A stretch of DNA of 64,000 nucleotides, taken from positions 1 through 64,000 of the forward strand of contig JBBRYB010000014.1 of NCBI GenBank assembly GCA_038238115.1. The letters run 5' to 3'. Both the position numbers and the translations under genes were made by a program. The notes below the pieces were generated by a model. It searched no databases and was not told the origin of the DNA. It saw only the letters and a list, made by a program, of their open reading frames with translations. Position 1 is the first letter of the stretch. Each line of letters opens with the position of its first letter. Positions 50,659 through 59,585 of the stretch are shown here, one piece after another. Source of the stretch: JBBRYB01 sp038238115 (GTDB taxonomy: Bacteria > Actinomycetota > Actinomycetes > Propionibacteriales > Nocardioidaceae).

Positions 50659-50904
50659 CGAGCTCCTGACCTCTCGCGCTGACTGCTTAGCGTCTCCGGC
50701 GGACTCACCTGGATCCTCGCGCGGGAACGCTTGACCGCTGGCTCGGAATATCTGACCCCTCGCGCTGGGGGTTCAATGATCAGGACGGGGGCTCGGGTCT
50801 AGGCTCGCGGCGACCGCGTGACCAGCGTGCGGACCGACGCCGCAGCGTACGGACCCGACGCCGGAGCATCTAGACGTGACCATGCAGACGTGAGGAGTGC
50901 AGCG

Positions 50905-51864
50905 ATGCCAGAGGGACTGCGCGCACGGCGATCGTGTCTTGCAGTTCCGGGCTCGAACCCTCGCTTCCTCGACAAGGCGAAGGGCCTCGACGCCGACCAG
51001 GTCTTCCTCGATCTCGAGGACTCCGTCGCGCCGCTGGCCAAGCCCGATGCGCGCGGCGCGGTCGTGGCAGCGCTGAACTCGGGAGGGTGGGGCGACAAGG
51101 TCCGCGTCGTACGTGTCAACGACTGGACGACCGAGTGGACCTACCGTGACGTGATCGAGGTCGTCGAAGGCGCCGGAGCCAACCTCGACTGCATCATGCT
51201 CCCGAAGGTGCAGACGCCTGAGCAGGTCGTGGCCCTCGACCTCCTGCTGACACAGATCGAGAAGACGGTCGGCCTCCAGGTGGGGCGGCTGGGAATCGAA
51301 GCGCAGATCGAGAACGCCCGCGGCCTGATCAACGTCGATGCCATCGCCGCGGCCAGCCCGCGGGTGGAGACGATCGTCTTCGGCCCGGCCGACTTCATGG
51401 CGTCTATCAACATGAAGTCGCTGGTCGTGGGCGAGCAGCCGCCGGGCTACGACGTCGGCGACGCGTACCACTACATCCTGATGCGGATCCTGATGGCCGC
51501 TCGGGCGCATGCCCTGCAGGCGATCGACGGACCCTACCTCCAGATCCGCGACGTCGACGGCTTCCGGCGGGTGGCGGGACGCAGTGCCGCCCTCGGCTTC
51601 GACGGCAAGTGGGTGCTGCATCCGGACCAGATCGTCGCGGCCAACGACGTCTACTCGCCCCAACAGGACGACTACAACCACGCCGAAGACATCCTCGACG
51701 CGTACGAGCACTTCACCTCGGCGCAGGGCGGCGCAACAGGTGCTGTCATGCTCGGTGACGAGATGATCGACGAGGCCTCGCGCAAGATGGCGCTCGTGGT
51801 GTCAGCGAAGGGCCGCTCTGCCGGCATGACGAGGACAGACGTCTGGCAGCCGCCGACCGGCTGA
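50905..51864 (+). CDS. HpcH/HpaI-type CoA ester lyase (CitE-like, malyl-CoA family)
   Basis: 319 residues, TIM barrel. FLDLEDSVAP and AQIENARGLIN supply the metal-binding Glu/Asp, and a C-terminal lid segment is present. Length and the FGPADFMASINMKS motif match the actinobacterial lyase of the ethylmalonyl-CoA pathway (beta-methylmalyl-CoA/malyl-CoA lyase), more than the shorter citramalyl-CoA lyase Rv2498c. GAGGAG before ATG 50905 sets the start. An acyl-CoA dehydrogenase and a MaoC hydratase follow. Confidence 0.85.
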   Translation: MPEGLRARRSCLAVPGSNPRFLDKAKGLDADQVFLDLEDSVAPLAKPDARGAVVAALNSGGWGDKVRVVRVNDWTTEWTYRDVIEVVEGAGANLDCIMLPKVQTPEQVVALDLLLTQIEKTVGLQVGRLGIEAQIENARGLINVDAIAAASPRVETIVFGPADFMASINMKSLVVGEQPPGYDVGDAYHYILMRILMAARAHALQAIDGPYLQIRDVDGFRRVAGRSAALGFDGKWVLHPDQIVAANDVYSPQQDDYNHAEDILDAYEHFTSAQGGATGAVMLGDEMIDEASRKMALVVSAKGRSAGMTRTDVWQPPTG

Positions 51865-51899
51865 TCGTCGCGGGCCAACGCAACGAGGAAGGCAAGACC

Positions 51900-53108
51900 A
51901 TGGGGCGCCTCTGCCAAACCGAGGGTCTGACCGATATCCAGATCGAGATCCTCAAGACTGTTCGTGACTTCGTCGACAACGAGATCCTCCCGATAGCCAC
52001 CGAGCTCGAGCACACGGACACCTATCCCACGAAGATCGTCGAGGGCATGAAGGAGCTCGGGCTCTTCGGCCTGACCATCCCCGAGGAGTACGGCGGTCTG
52101 GGTGAGTCGCTGCTGACCTATGCGCTCATCGTGGAGGAGATCGCCCGGGGCTGGATGAGTGTCTCCGGCATCGTCAACACGCACTTCATCGTCGCCTACA
52201 TGCTCATCCAGCACGGCACCGACGAGCAGAAGCGGTACTACCTGCCGAAGATGGCGACCGGGGAGATCGGGGCCGCCTTCTCGATGTCCGAGCCAGACTG
52301 CGGCTCCGACGTCGCGGCGATCAAGACCAAGGCGACGAAGAAGGCCGGTGACGGGAGGCCCGACTCCTACGTCATCAACGGGCAGAAAATGTGGCTCACC
52401 AACGGCGGCACGTCCGGTCTGATCGCTGTGCTCGTCAAGACAGACACGGGCAGCGACTCCGTCTACAAGAACATGACGACGTTCCTGATCGAGAAGCCGC
52501 CCGGTTTCGGCGAGGTGCTGCCCGGCCTGACAGTGCCGGGCAAGATCGAGAAGATGGGGTACAAGGGCGTCGACTCCACCGAGCTGGTGCTCGACAACTT
52601 CGAGATCAATGCCGATCAGGTGCTCGGTGGCGAGCCCGGCCGGGGCTTCTACCAGATGATGGACGGTGTCGAGGTCGGGCGGGTCAACGTCGCAGCCCGC
52701 GGATGTGGGGTGGCATGGCGCGCGTTCGAGCTCGGCATCTCCTACGCGCAGCAGCGGGAGACGTTCGGCAAGAAGATCGCCGAGCATCAGGCGGTGCTGT
52801 TCCGGCTGGCGGAGATGGGTACCAAGGTGGAGGCGGCGCACCAGATGATGGTCAAGGCGGCACGCACCAAGGACTCGGGGCAGCGCAACGACCTCGAGGC
52901 GGGGATGGCCAAGTACCTGGCGGCGGAGTACTGCTCTCAGGTCGTGGAGGACTCGTTCCGCATCCACGGCGGGTACGGCTTCTCCAAGGAGTACGAGATC
53001 GAGCGGCTCTACCGCGAGGCGCCCATGCTGCTGATCGGTGAAGGGACAGCCGACATCCAGCGGATGATCATCGGCCGACGTCTGCTCGAGGACCACAAAC
53101 TCGCCTAG
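51900..53108 (+). CDS. Acyl-CoA dehydrogenase
   Basis: 402 residues with the three ACAD domains: helical start, central beta-barrel (SMSEPDCGSDVAAI) and C-terminal helical IGEGTADIQRMIIGR with the catalytic base E381. FAD enzyme oxidising an acyl-CoA to its enoyl form. From its neighbours methylsuccinyl-CoA is a candidate substrate. It begins 35 bp after the lyase gene. Confidence 0.9.
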   Translation: MGRLCQTEGLTDIQIEILKTVRDFVDNEILPIATELEHTDTYPTKIVEGMKELGLFGLTIPEEYGGLGESLLTYALIVEEIARGWMSVSGIVNTHFIVAYMLIQHGTDEQKRYYLPKMATGEIGAAFSMSEPDCGSDVAAIKTKATKKAGDGRPDSYVINGQKMWLTNGGTSGLIAVLVKTDTGSDSVYKNMTTFLIEKPPGFGEVLPGLTVPGKIEKMGYKGVDSTELVLDNFEINADQVLGGEPGRGFYQMMDGVEVGRVNVAARGCGVAWRAFELGISYAQQRETFGKKIAEHQAVLFRLAEMGTKVEAAHQMMVKAARTKDSGQRNDLEAGMAKYLAAEYCSQVVEDSFRIHGGYGFSKEYEIERLYREAPMLLIGEGTADIQRMIIGRRLLEDHKLA

Positions 53109-53217
53109 GGTGACCCGACTCCGACCTCCGACGCCCGTCGGCCCGGGACCGAGCCGACCCTGAAGCGTTGGCGCCCGCGCTTCTTTGCGCCCGCCCACAG
53201 CCGTGCCAGGATGGAGT

Positions 53218-53697
53218 ATGACCAGTCGCATGCCGATGCCTGAACTGCCGAGCGGGCTGCCGATCGGCAACTATCCCACCTACGCCAAGGCTCAGGAGGC
53301 GGTCGACTACCTGTCCGACAACGAGTTCCCGGTGGAGAACGTCACGATCGTCGGCACCGACCTGCGCTCCGTCGAGCAGGTCACCGGGCGGCTCACGCGG
53401 AGCCGGGTCATCCGGGCCGCCGCCTTGACCGGCCTGATCTGGGGCCTGTTCATGGGTGCACTCGTCACGCTGTTCGGCGGCAGCAACGCGACTCTTCTCG
53501 TGCCGGTCATCACGGGGCTCATCGGCGCCGGGTTCGGCGCCCTATCGGGTTCGCTCGCCTACTCGGCCACCGGCGGCAAGCGCGACTTCACCTCCAACAG
53601 TGCCGTCGTGGCGCGGTCGTACGAGGTGCTCTGCCAGGCTCGGGTGGCGGAGGACGCACGCAACCTGTTGGGACGGTTGGCGTTGCGTGAGGGATGA
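53218..53697 (+). CDS. YflT-type general stress membrane protein
   Basis: 159 residues. It opens with YPTYAKAQEAVDYLSDNEFP, the YflT ferredoxin-like domain, followed by two membrane helices (LIWGLFMGALVTLFGG and LLVPVITGLIGAGFGALSG) and a C-terminal cytosolic part. Regulation by stress is known in Bacillus relatives. ATG 53218 chosen; its stop overlaps the MaoC ATG (ATGA 53694-53697). It is an odd insert between the lyase/dehydrogenase pair and the MaoC gene. Confidence 0.8.
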   Translation: MTSRMPMPELPSGLPIGNYPTYAKAQEAVDYLSDNEFPVENVTIVGTDLRSVEQVTGRLTRSRVIRAAALTGLIWGLFMGALVTLFGGSNATLLVPVITGLIGAGFGALSGSLAYSATGGKRDFTSNSAVVARSYEVLCQARVAEDARNLLGRLALREG

Positions 53698-54239
53698 GCC
53701 TGGTCGTCGGGCCGGATCGAGGGAGGCTCATGCAGTTCGGTCGCAGCTATGAGGAGTTCGAGGTCGGGGCGACATACAAACACTGGCCTGGCAAGACGGT
53801 CACGGAGTACGACGACCACCTGTTCTGCCTGCTGACTATGAACCATCATCCGCTGCACCTGGACGCCAACTACGCCGAGAAGACGACCGAGTTCGCGAGC
53901 AACGTCGTGGTGGGCAACTACGTCTACTCGCTGCTGCTCGGCATGAGCGTCCCGGACGTGTCGGGCAAGGCCATCGCCAATCTCGAGATCGAATCGCTGC
54001 GCCATCTGGCGCCGACGTTCCATGGTGACACCATCTATGGCGAGACCACAGTGCTCGACAAGCGTGAGAGCTTGTCGAAGGATGACCGCGGCATCGTCCA
54101 CGTCGAGACGATCGGCTACAACCAAGACGGTGTTGTCGTGTGCACGTTCCGGCGCAAGGTCATGGTGCCGAAGGACTCCTACCTCGAGGCGCGTGGTGGC
54201 GAACAGCCCGCCCGGCCGTCTCCCCGACCGCGAGACTGA
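53694..54239 (+). CDS. MaoC-family enoyl-CoA hydratase (mesaconyl-CoA hydratase-like)
   Basis: 181 residues, single hot-dog domain. CLLTMNHHPLHLDANYA holds the hydratase Asp/His motif; FRRKVMVPK is near the end. The sequence style matches the Streptomyces MaoC protein linked to ethylmalonyl-CoA genes, hence mesaconyl-CoA hydratase is proposed. Internal ATG 53730 begins MQFGRSYEEF, the usual family start, and may be the true one; the longer start would be coupled by ATGA. Confidence 0.83.
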   Translation: MSLVVGPDRGRLMQFGRSYEEFEVGATYKHWPGKTVTEYDDHLFCLLTMNHHPLHLDANYAEKTTEFASNVVVGNYVYSLLLGMSVPDVSGKAIANLEIESLRHLAPTFHGDTIYGETTVLDKRESLSKDDRGIVHVETIGYNQDGVVVCTFRRKVMVPKDSYLEARGGEQPARPSPRPRD

Positions 54240-54289
54240 GTGCGGCTCGTGGTGGGTGTGTCGAAGCGTTGGCCGGACGTGGTCAGGCC

Positions 54290-54880
54290 ATGAGCGAGGG
54301 CGGCAGTGACGTCGAGGTGTGGTTGGTCCGGCACGGTGAGACCGAGTGGAGCAGGTCCGGCCGCCATACCGGTGTCACGGACCTGCCCCTGACGCCCCAC
54401 GGCGAGGACGCTGCCCGGGCACTGGCCGGGGTGCTCGGCGGTACGTCGTTCGAGCTCGTCATCAGCAGTCCGCTGGTACGGGCGCTTCGCACTGTCGAGC
54501 TCGCCGGAGTCGCCAAGACCGCCAAGGTGGAGGTGACCGACGACCTGGTGGAGTGGAACTACGGCGACTATGAGGGGCGGACCACCGCCGACATCCGCGA
54601 CGAGCGACCCAGTTGGTCGCTGTGGACCGATGGAGCACCTCGCGGCGAGACGCCTGTGCAGGTCAGTGACCGCGTGGACCGCGTGATCGACCGATGCCGG
54701 GCGAAGGGTGGCCGCTGCCTGTTGGTCGCCCACGGACATGTGCTGCGGACACTTGCCGCCCGCTGGATCGACCAGCCCGTGGCCGTGGGCGCCCATCTGC
54801 CTCTCGACACGGCCAAGGTCTGCGTGCTCGGGTTCGACCGTGGCACGCCGACCTTGGATCGCTGGAACGCCGAACAATAG
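54290..54880 (+). CDS. Histidine phosphatase (phosphoglycerate mutase family)
   Basis: 196 residues. RHGETEW (residues about 14-20) has the phosphorylated histidine; SSPLVRAL, VEWNYGDYEG and LLVAHGHVLR with the second histidine follow. Substrate is unknown; related actinobacterial enzymes act on small phosphates. The frame is open further upstream, but ATG 54290 begins the family's natural N-terminus. Confidence 0.87.
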   Translation: MSEGGSDVEVWLVRHGETEWSRSGRHTGVTDLPLTPHGEDAARALAGVLGGTSFELVISSPLVRALRTVELAGVAKTAKVEVTDDLVEWNYGDYEGRTTADIRDERPSWSLWTDGAPRGETPVQVSDRVDRVIDRCRAKGGRCLLVAHGHVLRTLAARWIDQPVAVGAHLPLDTAKVCVLGFDRGTPTLDRWNAEQ

Positions 54881-54906
54881 GTCCGACTGAGGCGGGTCGG
54901 CGTCCA

Positions 54907-55497
54907 GCCCGGGTGTCGAGGCTCCTCGGCGTCTTCCTTCCGCACCGCAACCGGCAGCGCGGCGCCGAGGTTGCGGGGTCGCGTGTGCTGGCGGTGGCGT
55001 TCAGCCCGGGTGTCGAGGCGCCACAGAGTTGCCGGTCCCGCAGATACGCCGCTGCCGCGTGATCGGAGTCCGGCAACTCTGTGGCTCCTCGACGGGTTCC
55101 TTCCGCACCGCGACCGGCAGCGTGGCGCCGAGGTTGCGGGGGGCGGTGTGCTGGCGGTGGCGGTCGGCCTGGGTGTCGAGGCGCCACAGAGTTGCCGGTC
55201 CCGCAGATACGCCGCTGCCGCCTGATCGGAGTCCGGCAACTTTGTGGCTCCTCGACGTCCTCCTTCCGCACCGCGACCGGCAGCGCGGCGCGTTCGGCCC
55301 GGGTGTCGAGGCGCCACAGAGTTGCCGGTCTCGCAGATACGCGGCTGCCGCGTGATCGGAGTCCGGCAACTTTGTGGCTCCTCGACGGGTTCCTTCCGCA
55401 CCGCAACCTGCAGCGCGGCGCCCAGGTTGCGGGGTCGGGTGTGCTGGCGGTGGCGTTCAGCCTGGACGCCTTCCTTCCGCACCGCGACCCCGGCACT
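54907..55497. repeat. Array of long palindromic repeats, about 163-bp unit
   Basis: Three copies of an approximately 83-bp hairpin module lie at 55011-55093, 55174-55256 and 55304-55386. Each has 23-base arms: GTCGAGGCGCCACAGAG continuing to GCCGG, and its reverse complement ending CTCCTCGAC, one mismatch apart. Between them is a spacer module beginning TTCCTTCCGCACCGC, seen five times (one copy shortened, one partial). At 54914-54930 the outer ends of the arms are directly joined without the hairpin centre. The array lies between convergent genes. Unit lengths 163 and 130 are not multiples of three, so the open minus-strand frames are not real. Confidence 0.88.
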
Positions 55498-55513
55498 AAG
55501 CCGGGCGGTCTGG

Positions 55514-55924
55514 TCAGCTCCAGATGCCCCAGCCGGTCAGCGTGTGGACGAGGCCGGGGGAGCACTCGAGCGCCTCGAGCTCGGTGCGGCTCACCCAGCG
55601 AGCTTCACTCGCGTCGTCACCCGCTGACAACCGATCCGGGTCGCCCACCACGGTCGCCGTGACATCGGTGACCTCGTAGACGCCGTCTGCGGCGGGCAGT
55701 TCGACAATGCCGAGGACTCGCCGCACCGCGATCTCCAGCCCGGTCTCCTCCTGCACCTCGCGGCGCGCGGCATCAGAGACCGACTCACCCGCCTCAACCC
55801 GCCCTCCGGGAATCGACCACATCCCCTTGGACGGCGCCTGACCGCGCCGGATCACGAGGAGTCGGCCGTCGTCGCGCATCACAACGGCGCCGGCGCACGG
55901 AGTTCGCTTCGGCACGATTGGCAC
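55514..55924 (-). CDS. NUDIX hydrolase
   Basis: 136 residues. NUDIX box in PGGRVEAGESVSDAARREVQEETGLE split as G-x5-E-x7-RE-x2-EE is complete (about 40-62). ADP-ribose pyrophosphatase or MutT-like; the exact substrate is not shown. GTG 55924 begins the domain. It is 9 bp after the large protease gene on the same strand. Confidence 0.88.
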   Translation of the reverse strand: MPIVPKRTPCAGAVVMRDDGRLLVIRRGQAPSKGMWSIPGGRVEAGESVSDAARREVQEETGLEIAVRRVLGIVELPAADGVYEVTDVTATVVGDPDRLSAGDDASEARWVSRTELEALECSPGLVHTLTGWGIWS

Positions 55925-55933
55925 ATCGAACCG

Positions 55934-58900
55934 CTACCGGAGCGGTGACGGCAGGAAGGGCGCAAGTCCGCGCGGCGTGCCCCAGCCCGTGGGCCCGTCA
56001 TAGCCAGCCCTTGCCGTGCAGATGTAGTTGCCGCGGCAGAAGCCGTTGCGTCCGGTGTCGATGTCGCGATATGTCCCCGGGTCGGCGTACAGCGCGCTGG
56101 GCTCCAACCCGCCGGCGCCGGCCGCGCCGATCAGCCCCGAGACGAACGGCGATGAGGCGCTCGTGCCAGCCAACAGGAACCAGCCGTGCTGGCGCCCATA
56201 GCCGAACGAGTCGTAGACCGCCAGGCCATCTGACACCGTCGAGAGGTCGGCAAACGTCCGCATTCCGCAGGCAGCGTCGCGCTGGAAGGCCGGCTTGGCA
56301 AAGTACGCCGAGCAGCCGGACCCGGCGAAGGACCAGGCATTCTCGCGCCAGCCTCGGGCGTTGAGAGCACGGTGCAGCACCGTGCCCCCGACCGAGACGA
56401 CGTCGGGTGAGCTGGCCGGGAAGCTGGCCGGACCGTAGCCGGCGTCGCCGCTGGACGCGACGTCGGTAGCTTGTGCTGTGGCGTAGTGGCTCTTGGCCTT
56501 GACGGCCGCGCCGTTCTCCTGGATGCCATAGGAGTGGTTGATCACGTCCGCGCCGGCTGCCACCGCCGCGTCCGTTGCCTGGTTCAGCGCGCCGGTGACG
56601 GGAATCTTCGCCTCCACAAGGACGATCTTGCATCGCGGACACGACGCCGAGATCATCTGCAGGTCGAGTGCTGCCTCCAGAGCCCAGCCCTGGTCGGCAT
56701 ACGGGTAGTGAGTCGTCCGCCCGTTCTGGTTGATCTTCGTGAAGCAGCCGGTCGCAGACGTGCAGGCCGGGAGGCCGAACTGGCGGCGGTACTTGTTCAG
56801 GTCCGCTTCGGCCGACGGGTAGTCGAAGGCAACGACCACGGCCACTGTCTGACTCGCATCGCCGAGCGTGGTGAGGTCGTAGGCATCTCGCAGGTCCAGG
56901 GCGCCCCAGCCGGCGGGGTCACCGGCCCTCGTGAGGGCTCGGCGGCCCGACCGCTCGATCAGCGTGAAGCAGCGGTATCGGTGCGTTCCCCCGGCCTCGC
57001 ACGCCGGTCGGGCATCGCGCGCCAGGCCGGGATCGGTCGTCCGCTGACCGTGGGCGCGCTGGGTCGACGTCGGCGTCGGGGACGTGTTCGGCACGCTCGC
57101 GAAGCTGCTTGCCGTGGCGGCTGAAGTGCTCAGTGCAGGGGTCGCGGAGGCGCTCGGCGAGCGCCTCGCGCCCGACGACTTCGGCTTCGTCAGCCGGTAG
57201 GCCCGCGTCGCGGTCTCCTCGACGGTGCGACCGGCCGCGTCCTTGCCGCTCACACGCAGCGTCACGTAGCGGTGCCGGGGCAGTCTGCGTGGGTTTGTGT
57301 AGGACACCCTGAACGAGTTGGCGTCGAGTCGCCTGAGCCGTGCCGAGTCCCACGTCCGGCCGTCATTGACCGAGAACTCGACCTTCGCCGCGACCACCCG
57401 CGACCGGGCGGGCCCGAGGTTGTCGAAGTCGAGCCGGAACGCAGCCCGCCCCGGACCGATGTAATGGCTCAGGTCGTTGGTCGGGACGTAACGTGCCATC
57501 AGCAATGGGACAACGGCGGCCTGTCGGCGTGACGTGAACCCCCAGACGTCGCGGACGTCGGTCGAGAGCTGCCAGCTGGGGGCGTGCGGCCTCACCCGCG
57601 CAGTGAGCGTGTAGCGCTTGGCAGCCGATGGCAGCGTCACGTGGGGCGTGATCGCGAAGGCGCCTCGCTGGATGCGCCGCCGTCCCGAGGTCAGCGACCA
57701 GCTGCTCGCTTTGCCTGGGAAGACGAAGCCGGCCATGTGGCTGTCCGAGGAGCTCCAGATGGGCATTGCGCCGTGCAGCTCATTGCCGTCGCGGCACATC
57801 AGGCAGTGCCGCCCGGTTCTCTTGCCGTTGATGCCACGGTCAAAGCCGGGTCCCACCGGGCCGCGGAGAAACGGCAGCGTGGCGGGTGTTTCGCCGGCGG
57901 AGTACGACCGGACCGGTGCGTCCATCTCCGCGGCCGAGAACGGGGGGAAGGTGAAGAACGCCTCAAGTGCCTGAAGCCACTGAAGGTTCGGCGAACCCTG
58001 CAGCCACACCGTCCGCGCCGATGGCATCGTCGTCAACTGGCCGCTGATGAACGCGAAGAACTCGATCGGCGAGAATCCGTAGAGGAACGCGAAGTCGTCG
58101 TGGCGTGGCCCGTTCGCGAAGTAGCGGTGGTGCAGGATTGCGAAATCCGACTTCTGGTGCCGGATGATGAACCGCTTCGGCACGCCCAACCTCGCGTCTT
58201 TCGTAGAGACAAGCTGGGGCTGGCTCACGTCGAAGTCCGTACTGGCCTTGCGCGGCACGAGCGTCGCACCGAGCAGGGACGTGAAGGTTCCCCGGGGAAG
58301 GTGGCGACGCACCGGAGTGACCCGGAAGTTGAACGTGTCGCTCCCGAGCGCCCAGGTGAAGCTGCCTGGTCCCTCCGCTGCGCGCTGCAACGTCAGCGTG
58401 GTCTCCAGCGGCTTGGTGCCCCGCACGCTGCTGGAGGGCCGGCTAGTGGCGCCGCGGGCGTCGAGGGTGACCGTGCGGTCGGACGTGACCTTGAACTGCG
58501 GGGCGATCGCCACCCACGGCTGAAAGCCGCCGGCCATCACCGAGTAGGGGCCTTCCGGGACTGACACTTTGGCCACACCGTGGAGCACGAGCACCGGCGC
58601 CGTGAACAGGCGACCGTCCAGGACGTTTTGCACCCAGGCCTCAGCGAACCTGGCCGGGTTGCCCTTGCGGTCAAGGACGTTGACGGTCAGCGTGTGAAGC
58701 ACGTAGTTGGCGTCCGCGCGGCGGGTGTGGCGCTGAGGGAGTGCGACCGTGGCCACGTCGTCCCAGGCGTGGGACAGCCGGGCGGCGAGATGTGCAGAGC
58801 CGGGGGAGTATGACGCCCGCACGGCGGTCTGCCCCGACTTCGTCTTGCTAGCGGTGCCCTCGGACACTGTGATGCCTGGCAGGTCGTGCGGCAGGCTGCC

Positions 58901-59434
58901 CTTGGCGAATCGTATGACCAGGGGGATGCGAGCGCCGGCTTTGCTGAGCTGGACGAGCCTGGCCACGTTGAAGACCGAGATGTCGAGGCGCAGCCGGTCG
59001 GCGCGCCGCATCTTCGGCTCGACGTAGGTGGCGCCTGGCGCGGACATCGTGTTGACCGGCTTGCCGATCGACGGCGATCCCGGCAGCAGGCTGGCCGTCG
59101 TACGACCGCCGGGTCGTTGGGTGAGCTGTACGCGGTCGCCCGTGACCAGGGTGACCACCCGGTGCTGCGGGGCGGCAGCGTGGGTAGCGCCGACGTGCGG
59201 CGGGGCGATGTGCTGTCCCACGGGGGGCCATGCGTGGGCTGAGATGGCGGAGCGTGCAGGGGTGGCAGACGTGGCAAAGGCGGCAGCGTCGCGAGGTACG
59301 CCTGCGGCGGCCGAAGAGGCGACCGCAACCGCGAGCGAAGCCAGCATCGCTCCTGTTGTGACCAGAGCGAGCGGACCGAGGCGGGTCAATCGGCTGCCTG
59401 GCGCGGCCCCCAGTCGACGAGTGTGGATGTGCAC
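55934..59434 (-). CDS. Large secreted protein with C-terminal sedolisin (S53) protease
   Basis: 1166 residues. A signal peptide (LALVTTGAMLASLAVAVA) is followed by about 800 residues of mostly beta-rich sequence, which I cannot assign to named domains, with Ser/Thr-rich linkers. Residues about 845-1166 are an S53 serine-carboxyl peptidase: E920 and D924 in GWALEAALD, D997 in SSGDAG, nucleophile S1092 in GTSASSP and a DIDTGRNGF calcium-site segment. Sedolisins usually carry a shorter prodomain; this N-terminal region is far longer. GAGGAGAGGG precedes GTG 59434. Predicted extracellular proteinase. Confidence 0.82.
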   Translation of the reverse strand: MHIHTRRLGAAPGSRLTRLGPLALVTTGAMLASLAVAVASSAAAGVPRDAAAFATSATPARSAISAHAWPPVGQHIAPPHVGATHAAAPQHRVVTLVTGDRVQLTQRPGGRTTASLLPGSPSIGKPVNTMSAPGATYVEPKMRRADRLRLDISVFNVARLVQLSKAGARIPLVIRFAKGSLPHDLPGITVSEGTASKTKSGQTAVRASYSPGSAHLAARLSHAWDDVATVALPQRHTRRADANYVLHTLTVNVLDRKGNPARFAEAWVQNVLDGRLFTAPVLVLHGVAKVSVPEGPYSVMAGGFQPWVAIAPQFKVTSDRTVTLDARGATSRPSSSVRGTKPLETTLTLQRAAEGPGSFTWALGSDTFNFRVTPVRRHLPRGTFTSLLGATLVPRKASTDFDVSQPQLVSTKDARLGVPKRFIIRHQKSDFAILHHRYFANGPRHDDFAFLYGFSPIEFFAFISGQLTTMPSARTVWLQGSPNLQWLQALEAFFTFPPFSAAEMDAPVRSYSAGETPATLPFLRGPVGPGFDRGINGKRTGRHCLMCRDGNELHGAMPIWSSSDSHMAGFVFPGKASSWSLTSGRRRIQRGAFAITPHVTLPSAAKRYTLTARVRPHAPSWQLSTDVRDVWGFTSRRQAAVVPLLMARYVPTNDLSHYIGPGRAAFRLDFDNLGPARSRVVAAKVEFSVNDGRTWDSARLRRLDANSFRVSYTNPRRLPRHRYVTLRVSGKDAAGRTVEETATRAYRLTKPKSSGARRSPSASATPALSTSAATASSFASVPNTSPTPTSTQRAHGQRTTDPGLARDARPACEAGGTHRYRCFTLIERSGRRALTRAGDPAGWGALDLRDAYDLTTLGDASQTVAVVVAFDYPSAEADLNKYRRQFGLPACTSATGCFTKINQNGRTTHYPYADQGWALEAALDLQMISASCPRCKIVLVEAKIPVTGALNQATDAAVAAGADVINHSYGIQENGAAVKAKSHYATAQATDVASSGDAGYGPASFPASSPDVVSVGGTVLHRALNARGWRENAWSFAGSGCSAYFAKPAFQRDAACGMRTFADLSTVSDGLAVYDSFGYGRQHGWFLLAGTSASSPFVSGLIGAAGAGGLEPSALYADPGTYRDIDTGRNGFCRGNYICTARAGYDGPTGWGTPRGLAPFLPSPLR

Positions 59435-59585
59435 GATACGGTCCCTCTCCTCGTCAGCGCTCGGCTGGCCCGCTGCCTGCCTTCGTCATTGTTTCCTAAA
59501 TCTGCACATTGTCCAGAGCTGTCGTACTTAAGCGTCGACGCGGCGTGCCTTGACCCGAAACCACCAGGGCCTTCACCGTTGACTG

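Noticed and set aside
54568..55565. Long minus-strand open frames of about 300 codons across the palindrome array
   Set aside because: Two overlapping frames stay open, as expected in GC-rich DNA; repeat periods of 163 and 130 bp change frame at each copy, so no peptide repeat exists and no ribosome site or family motif was seen.
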